From Paenibacillus_E sp040812395 (GTDB lineage Bacteria > Bacillota > Bacilli > Paenibacillales > NBRC-103111), in NCBI RefSeq assembly GCF_040812395.1, contig NZ_JBFNXH010000006.1, positions 248,001 through 312,000 on the forward strand: DNA of 64,000 nt, read 5' to 3'. Both the position numbers and the translations under genes were made by a program. Under the pieces are notes generated by a model, which saw only the letters and a program-made list of their open reading frames with translations, was not told the DNA's origin and ran no database searches. Positions 43,321 to 52,932 of this stretch are shown here, in pieces. Within the stretch, counting starts at the first letter, position 1, and the number at the start of each line of letters is the position of its first letter.

Positions 43321-44655
43321 CTATTTCGCCGTCACAGCTACCTTGCTCATATCTTTAACGAACTGATCGGCGGTGTAATTACCCGTCATTAGATTTTGTG
43401 TCGCATCTTCAAGCGCTGCTTTGAATTTAGGGTTTGACAATCCCCACGAGAAAGCGGTTGTGCTTGTCGTTTTCGGAATATCTTTCGATAATTGTTCCAT
43501 CATCGGAGGGAAAGGCTTCACAACAGCCTTGTCCACCTTCGTCGCTACGATTGGATTGCTGCGATTTGTGTACTTGTACTCCGCATACTTCAGAGAGATG
43601 AACGAAGCGACTTTAGCTGCAAGCTCTTTATCTTTCGTGTTCGCCGATACCGCGTATCCGCCTGGGCCGCCGCTGCCGCTGAACGCCGTTTTGCCCTTTT
43701 CGTAAGCGGCTGCATCTGCAGCAGGAATGTACATGTAGCCCACTTTATCGCCCAACGCCTTCGTCGCGGCTTCGATTTCCCATTGGCCGTTCACAAACAT
43801 GGCGGCTTTGCCTTCGTGGAACAAGGATGCTGCTTGGTCATAATTCAAGTTGGTCGCGCCTTTTGGCAGCATGCCCGCTTTGACCAGTTGAATAATGTTT
43901 TCGGCTGCTGATTTGTACGCTGCATCATCCACTTTCGCTTGACCTTTGTCAAGCTTCGTGATGCCGGCAGGTTCGGCACGCGTGACGAACATATCGTACA
44001 GCGCGACGCAAGGCCATTTTTCTTTGGCGAAAATGGAAAGCGGCGTGATGCCTTTATCGTTGAACGTCTTCACAGCCGTCATCATTTCATCGTACGTAGT
44101 CGGCACTTTGACGCCGCTTTGCTGGAACAGGTCTTTGTTGTAGTACAACAGCGCCATTTCATTGCCCGCATAAGGGAAGGCATAGGTGTGGCCGTCATCC
44201 GTGATAAGCGTGTTCATCGCACTTGGCTGCATTTTGTCTTTGAAGCCGAGCTTATTGACATAATCGTCCAACACAAGAATGTTGTTCGATTTTTTTAAGG
44301 CATCAATAATATCCAAACCAGCTTGGAAAATATCGGGCAGGTTGCCTGTCGCTGCATAGGTTTTCAGCTTCTGTCCATCGTCCTGAGCCTGAATATCCAG
44401 CTCCAGCTCAACGTTCGGCATTTCCTTTTTCAATTCAGCAACCGCATAATCATAAGGCGTTTTGGTATCTTCGTCCGCGTACTGCGCATAGATGCGAAGC
44501 TTAACGGGTTTAGCGTCGTCCTTCTTGGCTCCCGTCGCTGCTGAAGCAGCCGGCGCCGCCGTAGACGCTGCATCCTTCGTCGTGTTCGCGGAACTGCATG
44601 CCGCCAGACTGGAAACGACCAATACACTTGCAAGAGTAACTGCCATTTTTTTCAT
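43321..44655 (-). CDS. Sugar ABC substrate-binding lipoprotein
   Basis: 444 aa, CUT1 family (MalE/UgpB-like). Signal peptide with lipobox SLAAC, then an alanine-rich linker. Conserved pieces: KLKTYAATGNLPDIFQ, NEMALLYYNKDLFQQSGVKV, PTTYDEMMTAVKTF, LFHEGKAAMFVNGQWE. TGGGAGGTCGCG lies before the ATG. First gene of the sugar importer, located just downstream of yesMN on the same strand. Confidence 0.92.
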   Translation of the reverse strand: MKKMAVTLASVLVVSSLAACSSANTTKDAASTAAPAASAATGAKKDDAKPVKLRIYAQYADEDTKTPYDYAVAELKKEMPNVELELDIQAQDDGQKLKTYAATGNLPDIFQAGLDIIDALKKSNNILVLDDYVNKLGFKDKMQPSAMNTLITDDGHTYAFPYAGNEMALLYYNKDLFQQSGVKVPTTYDEMMTAVKTFNDKGITPLSIFAKEKWPCVALYDMFVTRAEPAGITKLDKGQAKVDDAAYKSAAENIIQLVKAGMLPKGATNLNYDQAASLFHEGKAAMFVNGQWEIEAATKALGDKVGYMYIPAADAAAYEKGKTAFSGSGGPGGYAVSANTKDKELAAKVASFISLKYAEYKYTNRSNPIVATKVDKAVVKPFPPMMEQLSKDIPKTTSTTAFSWGLSNPKFKAALEDATQNLMTGNYTADQFVKDMSKVAVTAK

Positions 44656-44774
44656 TTACGCGACCTCCCAAGGAAACTCTTTGTCTTGATAAATTGAGTA
44701 TAAAAGGAAACCCGCCTCATGATAATGTAAAAACCGTGGGCTTCTTGTAAAATCCGCACATTCCGTCAAAGAAG

Positions 44775-46364
44775 CTACAGCCGGTTGTTTTCATACTCGC
44801 TGGGAGAGTAGCCGAAAAACTTCTTGAAGCTTTTGCTAAAATAGCTAGGGTCGCTAAAGCCAATCAGCTCTGCGACATCCGCAAGCCGAATATTGCCTTT
44901 GCCAAGAAGCTCCTTCGCCTTCTGCATCCGAACATGCGTCACGTAGTCCGTCACCGTCATCCCGATCTCTTTCTTGAAGACCGCGCGCAAATAACTAGAA
45001 TTAATGAACACCTGTTGCGCGATTTGCTCCAGTTGGAGCCCGGGGTCAGCGTAACTTGTCTCGATATATTCTTTCGCAGACTGCGCAATCTTGGATGAAC
45101 GCGTTTTCCGGTGCTTCCCGGCGTAATCAATCGCTTGCTTGAACAGCTGCTTAATCCAATCGAGCGTCGCCTCAACAGACTCCATCTTCTTAATTTCGCT
45201 ATAGGGATAGAATCCCTCGCCGAAGCAATCCTCAATGGGGTGCCCCGCCTCCGTCACGTAGGAGAGGCACACCGATATTAGCCCCATGGAGATCACATAG
45301 GTATAGTCCAGCGAAAGCCGCCGCTCACGAATGGAGTGGAAAATCTCTTCCAGCTTTTTGTTAACATGATCCAGGTTCTGCATCCGGAGCTGAACCAACA
45401 GATCTTCATGTGCTTCTGCGGGATAGAAAACCTGATTTCCTGCTTCCAACGACGGGGTTCCATAGGCAATGACGCGATCGCTTCCCAGTACGAACTTATT
45501 TTGCAGCGATTCGAGCGCCTCCTGATACGAGGTTCGGATCCCCCTATAGCCGGCTTGACTGCGTCCGACACCAACGGTAATTGTGAATTTCAAATATTTT
45601 TTGATCAGAAAACACAGCTTCTCATAACCGCTAAGCACTGGAATCTCCCCAGCAATCGCGGAGTGATGCTCGACTAAGCAAATAATACGGCCTTCGGGCC
45701 CGTTAAAAATAAGATGATTCTCGCTCTCTTCAAGCGCCTCATTCAAAATATTCGTCACTGCGTACTTCCATAGCAGCCGCTCGCTAACTTTATTCCATCT
45801 TTGATCCATGTTGTCAATCTCGATGCAAGCGACGACAAAGCACGGCGCTTCGAACGATTCCCCAAACTGCTGAAGCTTCAGCTCCGTTTCCGCTTCGGAG
45901 TGATTGTAGTCCGCGCTAAGCAGATGATTCAAAAAGCTCTCCTTCATCAGCTGCAAGTTTTCCTTCAGCGTCGATTTCTCCTCCCGCACCTTCTGATGCT
46001 CCTTCTGCAGCTTAAGCAGCGTCAGCATCAGCTCGTCCTTCGAGAAAGGCTTCAGGATATAGTCCTCCACGCCAAGCTTCACCGCTTTGCGCGCATAATC
46101 GAATTCATTGTGTCCCGTAATCAGCACCACGCTTGTAGAGGGAAACCGCTCTTTCAGAATCTCTGTCAGGCTCAGTCCATCCATAAACGGCATGGTTATA
46201 TCAACAAGCGCAATGTCCGGAAGATGCTTTTCCACTTCCTCCAAAGCTTCCAAGCCATTCTTGGCTTCCGCGCAAATTTCAAAGCCATACGTTTCCCAAT
46301 CCAGCGCCGTGCGCAAGTATTCCCGAAAAATCTGCTCATCGTCGACAATGATAATTTTTTGCAT
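44775..46364 (-). CDS. Response regulator, YesN type (receiver + AraC)
   Basis: 529 aa. The receiver domain at 1-120 has the phosphorylation site in ALVDITMPFMDG (Asp about 54) and the Lys in LKPFSKDEL. A long middle region follows, and the C-terminus is an AraC-type double helix-turn-helix (QIAQQVFINSSYLRAVFKKE, VAELIGFSDPSYFSKSFKKF). Its start is 4 bp after the kinase stop. Probably activates the sugar importer encoded next to it. Confidence 0.92.
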   Translation of the reverse strand: MQKIIIVDDEQIFREYLRTALDWETYGFEICAEAKNGLEALEEVEKHLPDIALVDITMPFMDGLSLTEILKERFPSTSVVLITGHNEFDYARKAVKLGVEDYILKPFSKDELMLTLLKLQKEHQKVREEKSTLKENLQLMKESFLNHLLSADYNHSEAETELKLQQFGESFEAPCFVVACIEIDNMDQRWNKVSERLLWKYAVTNILNEALEESENHLIFNGPEGRIICLVEHHSAIAGEIPVLSGYEKLCFLIKKYLKFTITVGVGRSQAGYRGIRTSYQEALESLQNKFVLGSDRVIAYGTPSLEAGNQVFYPAEAHEDLLVQLRMQNLDHVNKKLEEIFHSIRERRLSLDYTYVISMGLISVCLSYVTEAGHPIEDCFGEGFYPYSEIKKMESVEATLDWIKQLFKQAIDYAGKHRKTRSSKIAQSAKEYIETSYADPGLQLEQIAQQVFINSSYLRAVFKKEIGMTVTDYVTHVRMQKAKELLGKGNIRLADVAELIGFSDPSYFSKSFKKFFGYSPSEYENNRL

Positions 46365-46367
46365 GGG

Positions 46368-48167
46368 TTAACCTTCCTCACGATGAAAAGGGAGCCACAG
46401 CGTCACTTCCGTGCCCCGCTCCGGCTCGCTTTCGATTTGTAATCCATACTCTTCCCCAAAATAAAGCTGCACGCGGTTATGTACATTGCGCAATCCGTAG
46501 CCGGCTGTCGGCTGCGGCGATGATCCCATCAATCGCAATTCCTGAAGCTGCTCTGCAGACATTCCCACGCCATCATCCGCCACTTTCATCCTAATTTTCC
46601 CGTCAGCGAGCTCTCCTGTCACTCTAAGCAGGCCGAAGCTTCCCTTCGTTTTGAGACCGTGATAGATCGCATTCTCAACGAGCGGCTGAATGGTCAACTT
46701 CGGTATCGTGCCTGCCATCACTTCGCTCGGGATATCGAATTCGAAATTAAACACATCCGAATAGCGGATCCGCTGGATGGATAAATAATCCTTCACATTG
46801 CGGATCTCTTCCTCGATGGTAATCGTTTCTCTGCCTTTGCTCAGCGCAACGCGGTAAAAATCCGCAAGTGCTTTCGTCGTCCGCTGCACATCGCGCACCC
46901 GCCCCATCTCGGACAACGTGTAGATGACGTCGAGCGTATTATACAGAAAATGGGGCTTGATCTGAGCTTGAATCAGCGCCAGCTCATATTCCCGCTTTTT
47001 CTTTTGCTCAAAGTTGATGTTCGTCAGGAGCTCCTGAATCCGGCTGATCATGGCGTTGAATCCGGAAGCAAGCAACCCGATTTCATCTTCGGAATTCACT
47101 TGAAACTCCTGATCCAGGTTGCCTTCCCTCATTTTTTTCATATGTTTGGTTAAGGCCATAATGGGCCTTGCGATAAGCTTCGACAGCATGCTTGCGCCCA
47201 GTAAGGCAAAGAACAGGCAAACCATGCCGATAAGCACAATAATGAGCGTAATTTTTCTCGTATCTACGGTTAATGAGTGCAAGGGAGCCATCGAGATCAG
47301 CTTCCAACCGAATTTCGGCACATCGGAGCTGACAACCAGCGTTTTGCCGTTTTCCAGGGAAGTCAGATCCGACGTATTTTCTGTGGAGACAATCCATTGT
47401 TTCATAACAGGGTCCGCCACTTCCGTCAACAGCTCTTGCGGCTGCTGTGAGGAGATAATGACGCCTTGCGCGTCCGAAATGAAGTAGCTGCCATCTTGAA
47501 TCGAACCAATCTTCTGATAAATGGCGGAGAGTGCGCTCTCTTTGATATTCAGCACGAGGATACCCAGTTTCTGCCCCGTATTAATGTTCACAATCCTTTT
47601 GCCGAGCGTCAGCACGGTTTCTTGCGAATCATGGGTCAAATAGTCGCGCCGCTGCATCGGCATCCAGTAATTCGTTCCGCTCGACGCATCGATTTGCTTC
47701 AGCATTTCGCTGCCTTCAATGGCGTCAAGATTGCGTTCCATATACAGGCTGGAGCCATAAACTCTGTTATTCGTATCAATGAAGGCCGCCGACTGGACAT
47801 CAGGAAACACGAGCAGCGCGAAGCTGAGCTGGTTCGTAATTTGCGTATAGACATGCAAACTCGTTTCCGAAGCTCCGATTGCAATCTGATCATCCACAAT
47901 GACTTTGTTAAGATTAATCGTCAGCATGTTCGCGCAGCTCTCTACATTGGTTAACATGCCCGTAATGCGGGTATTGATCAGCGAGGAGTTGTCCGATATG
48001 TTTTTGATCGTCTTCTTGACGATCGCATTTGAATACACACTGTTGGAAACAAACCCCAACACGAGCAGCGGCAAGAAAATAAGCGGGAAATAAATGAACA
48101 TAATTTTATGGCGAATCAGCCGATTGCGGAACCAATGATTAGACTTAAGCTTATGTAAAAATGGCAT
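46368..48167 (-). CDS. Sensor histidine kinase, YesM type
   Basis: 599 aa. Two membrane helices (about 23-45 and 300-322) bracket an extracellular dCache-like sensor, then a HAMP domain, then a His-kinase domain with IQPHFLYN-type motif (QAQIKPHFLYNTLDVIYTLS, His near 410) and ATPase motifs QPLVENAIYHG (N box) and DDGVGM. Partner of the YesN regulator downstream. AGGGGGGC lies before the ATG. Confidence 0.92.
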   Translation of the reverse strand: MPFLHKLKSNHWFRNRLIRHKIMFIYFPLIFLPLLVLGFVSNSVYSNAIVKKTIKNISDNSSLINTRITGMLTNVESCANMLTINLNKVIVDDQIAIGASETSLHVYTQITNQLSFALLVFPDVQSAAFIDTNNRVYGSSLYMERNLDAIEGSEMLKQIDASSGTNYWMPMQRRDYLTHDSQETVLTLGKRIVNINTGQKLGILVLNIKESALSAIYQKIGSIQDGSYFISDAQGVIISSQQPQELLTEVADPVMKQWIVSTENTSDLTSLENGKTLVVSSDVPKFGWKLISMAPLHSLTVDTRKITLIIVLIGMVCLFFALLGASMLSKLIARPIMALTKHMKKMREGNLDQEFQVNSEDEIGLLASGFNAMISRIQELLTNINFEQKKKREYELALIQAQIKPHFLYNTLDVIYTLSEMGRVRDVQRTTKALADFYRVALSKGRETITIEEEIRNVKDYLSIQRIRYSDVFNFEFDIPSEVMAGTIPKLTIQPLVENAIYHGLKTKGSFGLLRVTGELADGKIRMKVADDGVGMSAEQLQELRLMGSSPQPTAGYGLRNVHNRVQLYFGEEYGLQIESEPERGTEVTLWLPFHREEG

Positions 48168-48470
48168 GCGGCGCCCCCCTAGAATGCAAGCTGCTTACAA
48201 ACAAAAAATCCTTCCCGTTTGAACGTCAAGAAGATCTTGTCCGTTACATTGTAAAGGATTCGGATTGCCAATGAAATATGCGAGATGCAGAAAAGAAGAC
48301 AGGAGCTAGAGAACCCGAGGGACACGCAACCTTATCCATACATTGGATTCGAACAATAAGACGTATAGGCATTTTCATATTGGATTCAAAAAAAGACGGC
48401 TGATACAATGAAATTTAATACTTATAATTCACAGCGGAATTATTGGTTTAAGATTAGAGGAGGTGAACCC
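48168..48470. other. Divergent intergenic region
   Basis: 303 bp between the kinase gene and an ABC operon. On the plus strand TTGGAT (48380-48385), 18 bases, TACAAT (48404-48409) is a weak promoter candidate. AGAGGAGGTGA just before 48471 sets the start of the ATPase gene. Nothing else recognised. Confidence 0.35.
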
Positions 48471-49298
48471 ATGCACCACGAAGAGGCATTTATGCAACTG
48501 CAAGGAGTAAGCGTTACTTACCCAAGTTCGTTGCCGGGGGTGCTTCATCACGTACTAAGTCCGCTTAGTTTCAAGGTCAATAAAGGGGAATTGATTTGTT
48601 TGCTTGGCCCAAGCGGTTGCGGCAAAACAACGCTGCTGAACTGCATGGCCGGTTTTCAGCCTTATGAAGGTGCTATTGTGCTTCAAGGCCAGCGAATTAC
48701 GAAGCCAGGGAAAGATCGCGGTGTTGTCTTCCAGGATTACGCCTTATTCCCTTGGTTTACCGTGGAGCAAAATGTTGCATTAGGCCCCAAAATAAACGGC
48801 CTGCCTAAAGCCAAATGTGCGGAGCTAGCCCGCCAATGTATACGATTGGTGGGACTTGAAGGCTTCGAATCGTATTACCCGAACCGTTTATCCGGGGGGA
48901 TGAAACAACGGGCCAGCTTGGCAAGAGCATTGGCGAATGAGCCATCCATCCTGCTCATGGATGAACCCTTCGCTGCGCTGGATGAACAAACACGGGAAAC
49001 CATGCAGCGCGAATTGCTGGATATTAAACATGCGAGCGGCATCACCTGCGTATTCGTCACTCATAGCATTTCGGAGGCCGTTTATCTCGCAGACCGGATT
49101 CTCGTTCTTTTGCCAAAACCCGGCCGCATCGCACTTGATCTGCATTTGGATCTTCCACGCGTCCGGAATCGGAATGACGATCGTCTTTTCCATTATCAGA
49201 AGCTGATCAGTTCCGTACTTAGAGAGGAGGAGCATGCGCATGGAGAAAGCGAACCGGATTACGAAATCCTGGAACCAGTCCTCTCCTCACATCGATAA
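48471..49298 (+). CDS. ABC ATPase, SsuB/TauB family
   Basis: 275 aa. Walker A GPSGCGKTT, Q-loop FQDYALFPW, signature LSGGMKQR, Walker B ILLMDEPFAALDE, H-loop VTHSISEAVYL. The frame opens at 48408, but AGAGGAGGTGAACCC directly before 48471 fixes the start. First gene of a second sulfonate/nitrate-type importer (ATPase-permease-binding protein). Confidence 0.92.
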   Translation: MHHEEAFMQLQGVSVTYPSSLPGVLHHVLSPLSFKVNKGELICLLGPSGCGKTTLLNCMAGFQPYEGAIVLQGQRITKPGKDRGVVFQDYALFPWFTVEQNVALGPKINGLPKAKCAELARQCIRLVGLEGFESYYPNRLSGGMKQRASLARALANEPSILLMDEPFAALDEQTRETMQRELLDIKHASGITCVFVTHSISEAVYLADRILVLLPKPGRIALDLHLDLPRVRNRNDDRLFHYQKLISSVLREEEHAHGESEPDYEILEPVLSSHR

Positions 49299-50067
49299 GG
49301 TAATGAAATTACCGTTTCGCAGCTTTTCGAGGAAAGCAGCTACCGGCTCGCTTGGTATCGTTGGCGTGCTGGTCATCTGGACCGTCTTTGCCTGGTTGCA
49401 CCTAGTCCCGGCCGCGCTTCTACCCGGCCCTCTGGAAGTTGGAGCAGCAGCGGGCAGCATGCTGAGAAATGGCTCCTTGCTTACGCATACGATAGCCAGT
49501 CTTCAACGGGTACTGTTGGGGTTTCTGCTTGCTTTCGGTCTTGCTCTTCCACTTGGCTTCGCCATGGGGACATGGAAATTCCTTAGAAACGCGTTAAATC
49601 CTCTTCTGGAGCTCATCCGTCCGATTCCGCCCATCGCGATGATTCCGTTAGCTATTCTGTGGTTTGGTATCGGGGAAATGTCCAAAATCTTCATCATTGT
49701 TTATGGCGCCTTCTTCCCCATCCTTCTGAATGTCATCGGCGGTGTCAGCCAAACAGAAGCGCTGCACATCAAGGCCGCACAATCTCTCGGTGCCAGCCGC
49801 TTCCATATTTTCTATTACGTCACTTTGCGAGCTGCCATTCCGAACATTGTTATCGGCATGCGCTCAGGAGTTTCCATGGCTTTTATTTGTCTTGTCGGCT
49901 CCGAGCTTATTGCCGCTAACGCAGGGCTTGGTTTTCTGATCCAGGAAGGCAGATCCTTGTACAAAACGGACCAGGTAGTTGTCGGTATGATCGCCATTGG
50001 TCTAGTTGGCCTAGCCATCAATCGTTTGCTCATCGCTTTCGAATCCCAACTTATTCGTTGGAAATAG
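49240..50067 (+). CDS. ABC permease, SsuC/TauC family
   Basis: 275 aa membrane protein. AGGAGG at 49225-49230 is 9 bases before the ATG at 49240, so it overlaps the ATPase gene by 59 bp. EAA region GGVSQTEALHIKAAQSLGAS with LRAAIPNIVIGMRSG. Conserved LELIRPIPPIAMIPLAILWF is the TauC/SsuC signature. Confidence 0.88.
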   Translation: MEKANRITKSWNQSSPHIDKVMKLPFRSFSRKAATGSLGIVGVLVIWTVFAWLHLVPAALLPGPLEVGAAAGSMLRNGSLLTHTIASLQRVLLGFLLAFGLALPLGFAMGTWKFLRNALNPLLELIRPIPPIAMIPLAILWFGIGEMSKIFIIVYGAFFPILLNVIGGVSQTEALHIKAAQSLGASRFHIFYYVTLRAAIPNIVIGMRSGVSMAFICLVGSELIAANAGLGFLIQEGRSLYKTDQVVVGMIAIGLVGLAINRLLIAFESQLIRWK

Positions 50068-50097
50068 AACATCTACATACTCAGGAGGCAGAACCCT

Positions 50098-51261
50098 ATG
50101 CATTTATTCAATCCGAAATCTGTTCACACAAAAAAAACGCTTAAACAGCGTTATAGCCCCTTGTTTCTTCTCTTGTTTATCGCTGTGCTTACAGCCGCTT
50201 GCGGGCAAACCAGGCAAACATCCGTTCCGACAACTTCACCCGCAGCAGCGACGCAAATACCTGCAGATCAAACTACGCCCCAGCCAGCTAACGCCCTCGC
50301 CTCGAGCACACCCGCTGTTCCCAAGCTGGAGACAACCTCTCTCACCCTCGGGTCCGGACGTGATCCGCAGCTGTCGCCACTGTTGATTATTGCCAAAGAA
50401 CAAGGATTCTTTCAACAAGAAGGATTAACCGTCGATATTAAGCTGTTCGCTGCCGGACCTGACGTTGTCTCTGCCATTGCCTCCAAAAGCATACAATTAG
50501 GATCCACGGGGGATATACCGCCGATTATTGCCAAAGCCTCGGGTCTTCCCCTCCAGGCAATTGCACAGCATTCTAATATTTCTGGTGTTCAAACGCTAGT
50601 CGTCAATCCGGATAAAATCAAAAAGCCCGCGGATTTAAAAGGAAAGAAAGTCGCTTATGTTTCCGGAACCGCATCCGAAGCTTTTTTTCTTAAAATTGTT
50701 GAAAAATACGGCCTGGATCTTAGCTCAATCCAATCCTTCAAAGTAGGCCCCACCGAAATTTTACCCGCTTTTCAGAAAAAAGATGTCGATGCCTTCGTCA
50801 TTTGGCAGCCTATCGCGTCTAAAGGCGTGAAAGAAGCAGGCGGTTTTCAACTTTTAACCGCTACACAATCTTATGTACCTGGTGAAGAAGGGCCCCAAGC
50901 ACTGTTCGCTTCCTACTCCTTGCTAGTGGGCCATAAGGTATTCCTGGACAAAAACCCGGAAACGACCAAAGCCGCTCTTCGCGCTTTAAAAAAGGCGGCG
51001 AGCTATATCAAATCGAACCCGGACGAATCCGCAGCTTATGTCAGCAAGGCGTTGGAGATTGATCAAGAAACGATAAAGAGTATTTTCAAATTGAATACAT
51101 ACGGGTTAGACATTACCCCGCAGGTTGTTGATTCTTTGAGCAATATTTCCAACTTTTTGCTGAAAAATGAAAAAATCAAAGCTTTGCCTGACCTCAAGGA
51201 ATTTATTCAAACCTCGTACCTGAAAGCTGTCGATCCGGCACTAGTCACTTGGACACCTTGA
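50098..51261 (+). CDS. Sulfonate/nitrate-type ABC substrate-binding lipoprotein
   Basis: 387 aa. Signal peptide with core FLLLFIAVLTAAC (lipobox TAAC) and a long Thr/Pro/Ala linker to about residue 80. The domain has SPLLIIAKEQGFFQQEGLTV, SIQLGSTGDIPPIIAKASGL and DLKGKKVAYVSGTASEAFFL, the SsuA/TauA pattern. Last gene of the importer, followed by a strong terminator. Confidence 0.88.
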   Translation: MHLFNPKSVHTKKTLKQRYSPLFLLLFIAVLTAACGQTRQTSVPTTSPAAATQIPADQTTPQPANALASSTPAVPKLETTSLTLGSGRDPQLSPLLIIAKEQGFFQQEGLTVDIKLFAAGPDVVSAIASKSIQLGSTGDIPPIIAKASGLPLQAIAQHSNISGVQTLVVNPDKIKKPADLKGKKVAYVSGTASEAFFLKIVEKYGLDLSSIQSFKVGPTEILPAFQKKDVDAFVIWQPIASKGVKEAGGFQLLTATQSYVPGEEGPQALFASYSLLVGHKVFLDKNPETTKAALRALKKAASYIKSNPDESAAYVSKALEIDQETIKSIFKLNTYGLDITPQVVDSLSNISNFLLKNEKIKALPDLKEFIQTSYLKAVDPALVTWTP

Positions 51262-51288
51262 TTTCGAACGAGGCGTCCCCAAATAAGA

Positions 51289-51318
51289 AAAACCTAGCGG
51301 AAGATCACCGCTAGGTTC
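51289..51318 (+). terminator. Terminator of the ABC operon
   Basis: AACCTAGCGG pairs with CCGCTAGGTT around AAGATCA, followed by CTTT. It lies about 30 bp after the stop of the binding-protein gene. Confidence 0.8.
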
Positions 51319-51360
51319 TTTGCCGTGCTATGCGATACGTTTGCGCGTGGGGATGGAATT

Positions 51361-51510
51361 GGGAATGGGGTTCCAACCGTTTCTTGAAATCGTGTTTCTT
51401 TGAATTGATTTAGCGGTAATAACACGATTTCAAATACGGACGCTATCGCTTTTCCACCCCATACCCATTCCCTCTGTTCTACTTTGTGCTTCCTTCCACT
51501 TCTCTTTTCC
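51361..51510. repeat. Palindromic block shared with 40950-41069
   Basis: Nested inverted repeats: GGGAATGGG (51361-51369) with CCCATTCCC (51464-51472), and TTGAAATCGTGTT (51384-51396) with AACACGATTTCAA (51421-51433). The 41-kb copy has the same order but a shortened inner stem (TTGAAAT/ATTTCAA). A CT-rich tail ending CCTTCCACTTCTCTTTTCC is also shared. Confidence 0.8.
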
Positions 51511-51661
51511 CTAACCGGTCCTCCATCCGGTATTCATACCATGAATACCCCTGTAAGAGTAAGATTCCGGGTACATTTCACCTTCCCTCCGCAAGCTTCA
51601 CAAGAAAACGACGAAGGTACTGCCTGGCGCACCGCCAATTCCCCATGCACGCGATATCCAC

Positions 51662-51838
51662 GGAACTACGATGCCTTATTTCACGGTAACGTCCCTTTTC
51701 TCCCCCTGAAGCGGAACTAGGGTGCGTTAACTTAGCGAAAATGTGCCTACAACCCAGCATTTCCTGCTCATAAGGTACGGTAGTTCCGCGAAATGTCCCT
51801 ACAACCGAAAATACCGCCGCATAACGCATCTACGTTCC
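51662..51838. repeat. F-F-R-R dispersed element, copy C
   Basis: Sites: forward 51662-51678 and 51713-51729, reverse 51771-51787 and 51822-51838. Spacings are 51, 58 and 51 bp, as in copy B. It lies between convergent genes. Confidence 0.88.
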
Positions 51839-51994
51839 GCTCACCCGCGCAAAATGACGATCTATCGCAGGATCGAGGCGGTATTGAGTATCTAATCCGC
51901 TGAGTCACTTCCGGATCTTCTACATCCAGCCTGTCAAATGCTCGTACCACACGATTCGTGCGGAATCTCTCCGCTCTTCGAGCTCGTCACACAC

Positions 51995-52045
51995 ATATAA
52001 GAAAAAGAGTTAAGCAGCTTGTGTGCTTAACTCTTTTTCTTATAT
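51995..52045. terminator. Bidirectional terminator, 22-bp perfect inverted repeat
   Basis: ATATAAGAAAAAGAGTTAAG with CA closes on the exact complement starting TGCTTAACTCTTTTTC (52024-52045), loop of 7 bases. It lies between convergent transcription units. Confidence 0.85.
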
Positions 52046-52073
52046 GTTACTTACTGCCAATAGAGGTGCCTCT

Positions 52074-52916
52074 CTATTCAACCACCACTTCATCTCGATC
52101 ATCCGGATTCTTTACCTCCGAGGACAATCCCGCAAAACGATAAAAGCTTTCATCGAACGGCACTGGCCCACCGGAAGTTACAAATCGTTTCGCACCCTCG
52201 CCTGTATACAGGTTTCGGGTTCCATGAAATATACCCTGCGGCACATAAATCAGATCACCTGATTCGAATGCTTGCCATTCGCCATTCAAATGCACCTCGC
52301 CTTTGCCCTCAATGCCAATAAACAACTCGCTGGACGAAGGATGCTGATGCACAGCGAAGCTCTGTCCAGGCTCTTGAATGCCGCAATGCAAGGATAGCTG
52401 CGCACTGCCCGTACCAGGCCAGAAGAGAAAATTCATGTTCGCCGGATTCGTTACTTGCTGCGTTGGATCGTTGCCTTTATACCCTTTCAGCTGTGTTTCG
52501 TCGTTGTACAAATGATTAAACAAGCGCGGGCGTTCTGCTCGTGCAGCTCCCTCAGGCAAAGGACTTTGCCAGATATAGAGCGTCAATATTTCCCCCTTAT
52601 CTGCCTGTACGGCATAGTCCACGCCCGATGGTGCGTGCAGTGTAGAGGCTGCCGATACTTCCCGTGTTTCAGTTCCTACCCGCGCACTGCCTGCTCCGCT
52701 GTGAACAATCGCCACAATTTCTTGCGCGGTACCTTTCTCACAGCTCACCCACGTACCGCCCGGCAATAAGCGTACAACTAGGCCAGTAACATGTACGGCC
52801 CCCTTATCCTCTGTCACAGGTTTCGCAATCTGGTATGTCCCTCTATCTTCCCACTCTAACTCCGAAACTTTAATTACAGCGCCTGAAAGCAATGGTTTAA
52901 CGGCTGTCGTCATCAC
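52074..52916 (-). CDS. Bicupin protein (ureidoglycine aminohydrolase-like?)
   Basis: 280 aa with two cupin domains. The C-terminal one has HQHPSSSELFIGIEGKGEVH and VPQGIFHGTRN, with all metal ligands (HxHxxxxE...H). The N-terminal one lacks a clear histidine pair. The overall layout resembles (S)-ureidoglycine aminohydrolase, and the next gene is allantoinase-like, but similarity is not strong enough for a firm call. GGAGGAAATGTG lies before the ATG; 52913 is an alternative start. Last gene of the 52-58 kb operon. Confidence 0.6.
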   Translation of the reverse strand: MMTTAVKPLLSGAVIKVSELEWEDRGTYQIAKPVTEDKGAVHVTGLVVRLLPGGTWVSCEKGTAQEIVAIVHSGAGSARVGTETREVSAASTLHAPSGVDYAVQADKGEILTLYIWQSPLPEGAARAERPRLFNHLYNDETQLKGYKGNDPTQQVTNPANMNFLFWPGTGSAQLSLHCGIQEPGQSFAVHQHPSSSELFIGIEGKGEVHLNGEWQAFESGDLIYVPQGIFHGTRNLYTGEGAKRFVTSGGPVPFDESFYRFAGLSSEVKNPDDRDEVVVE

Positions 52917-52932
52917 ATTTCCTCCTCCTAAG

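Larger units (their letters stand above)
51319..51994. other. Intergenic region holding repeat element copy C
   Basis: No credible gene. It contains a large palindromic block (51361-51510) and the F-F-R-R element at 51662-51838. The stretch 51511-51655 shows nothing else that I recognise. Confidence 0.6.
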
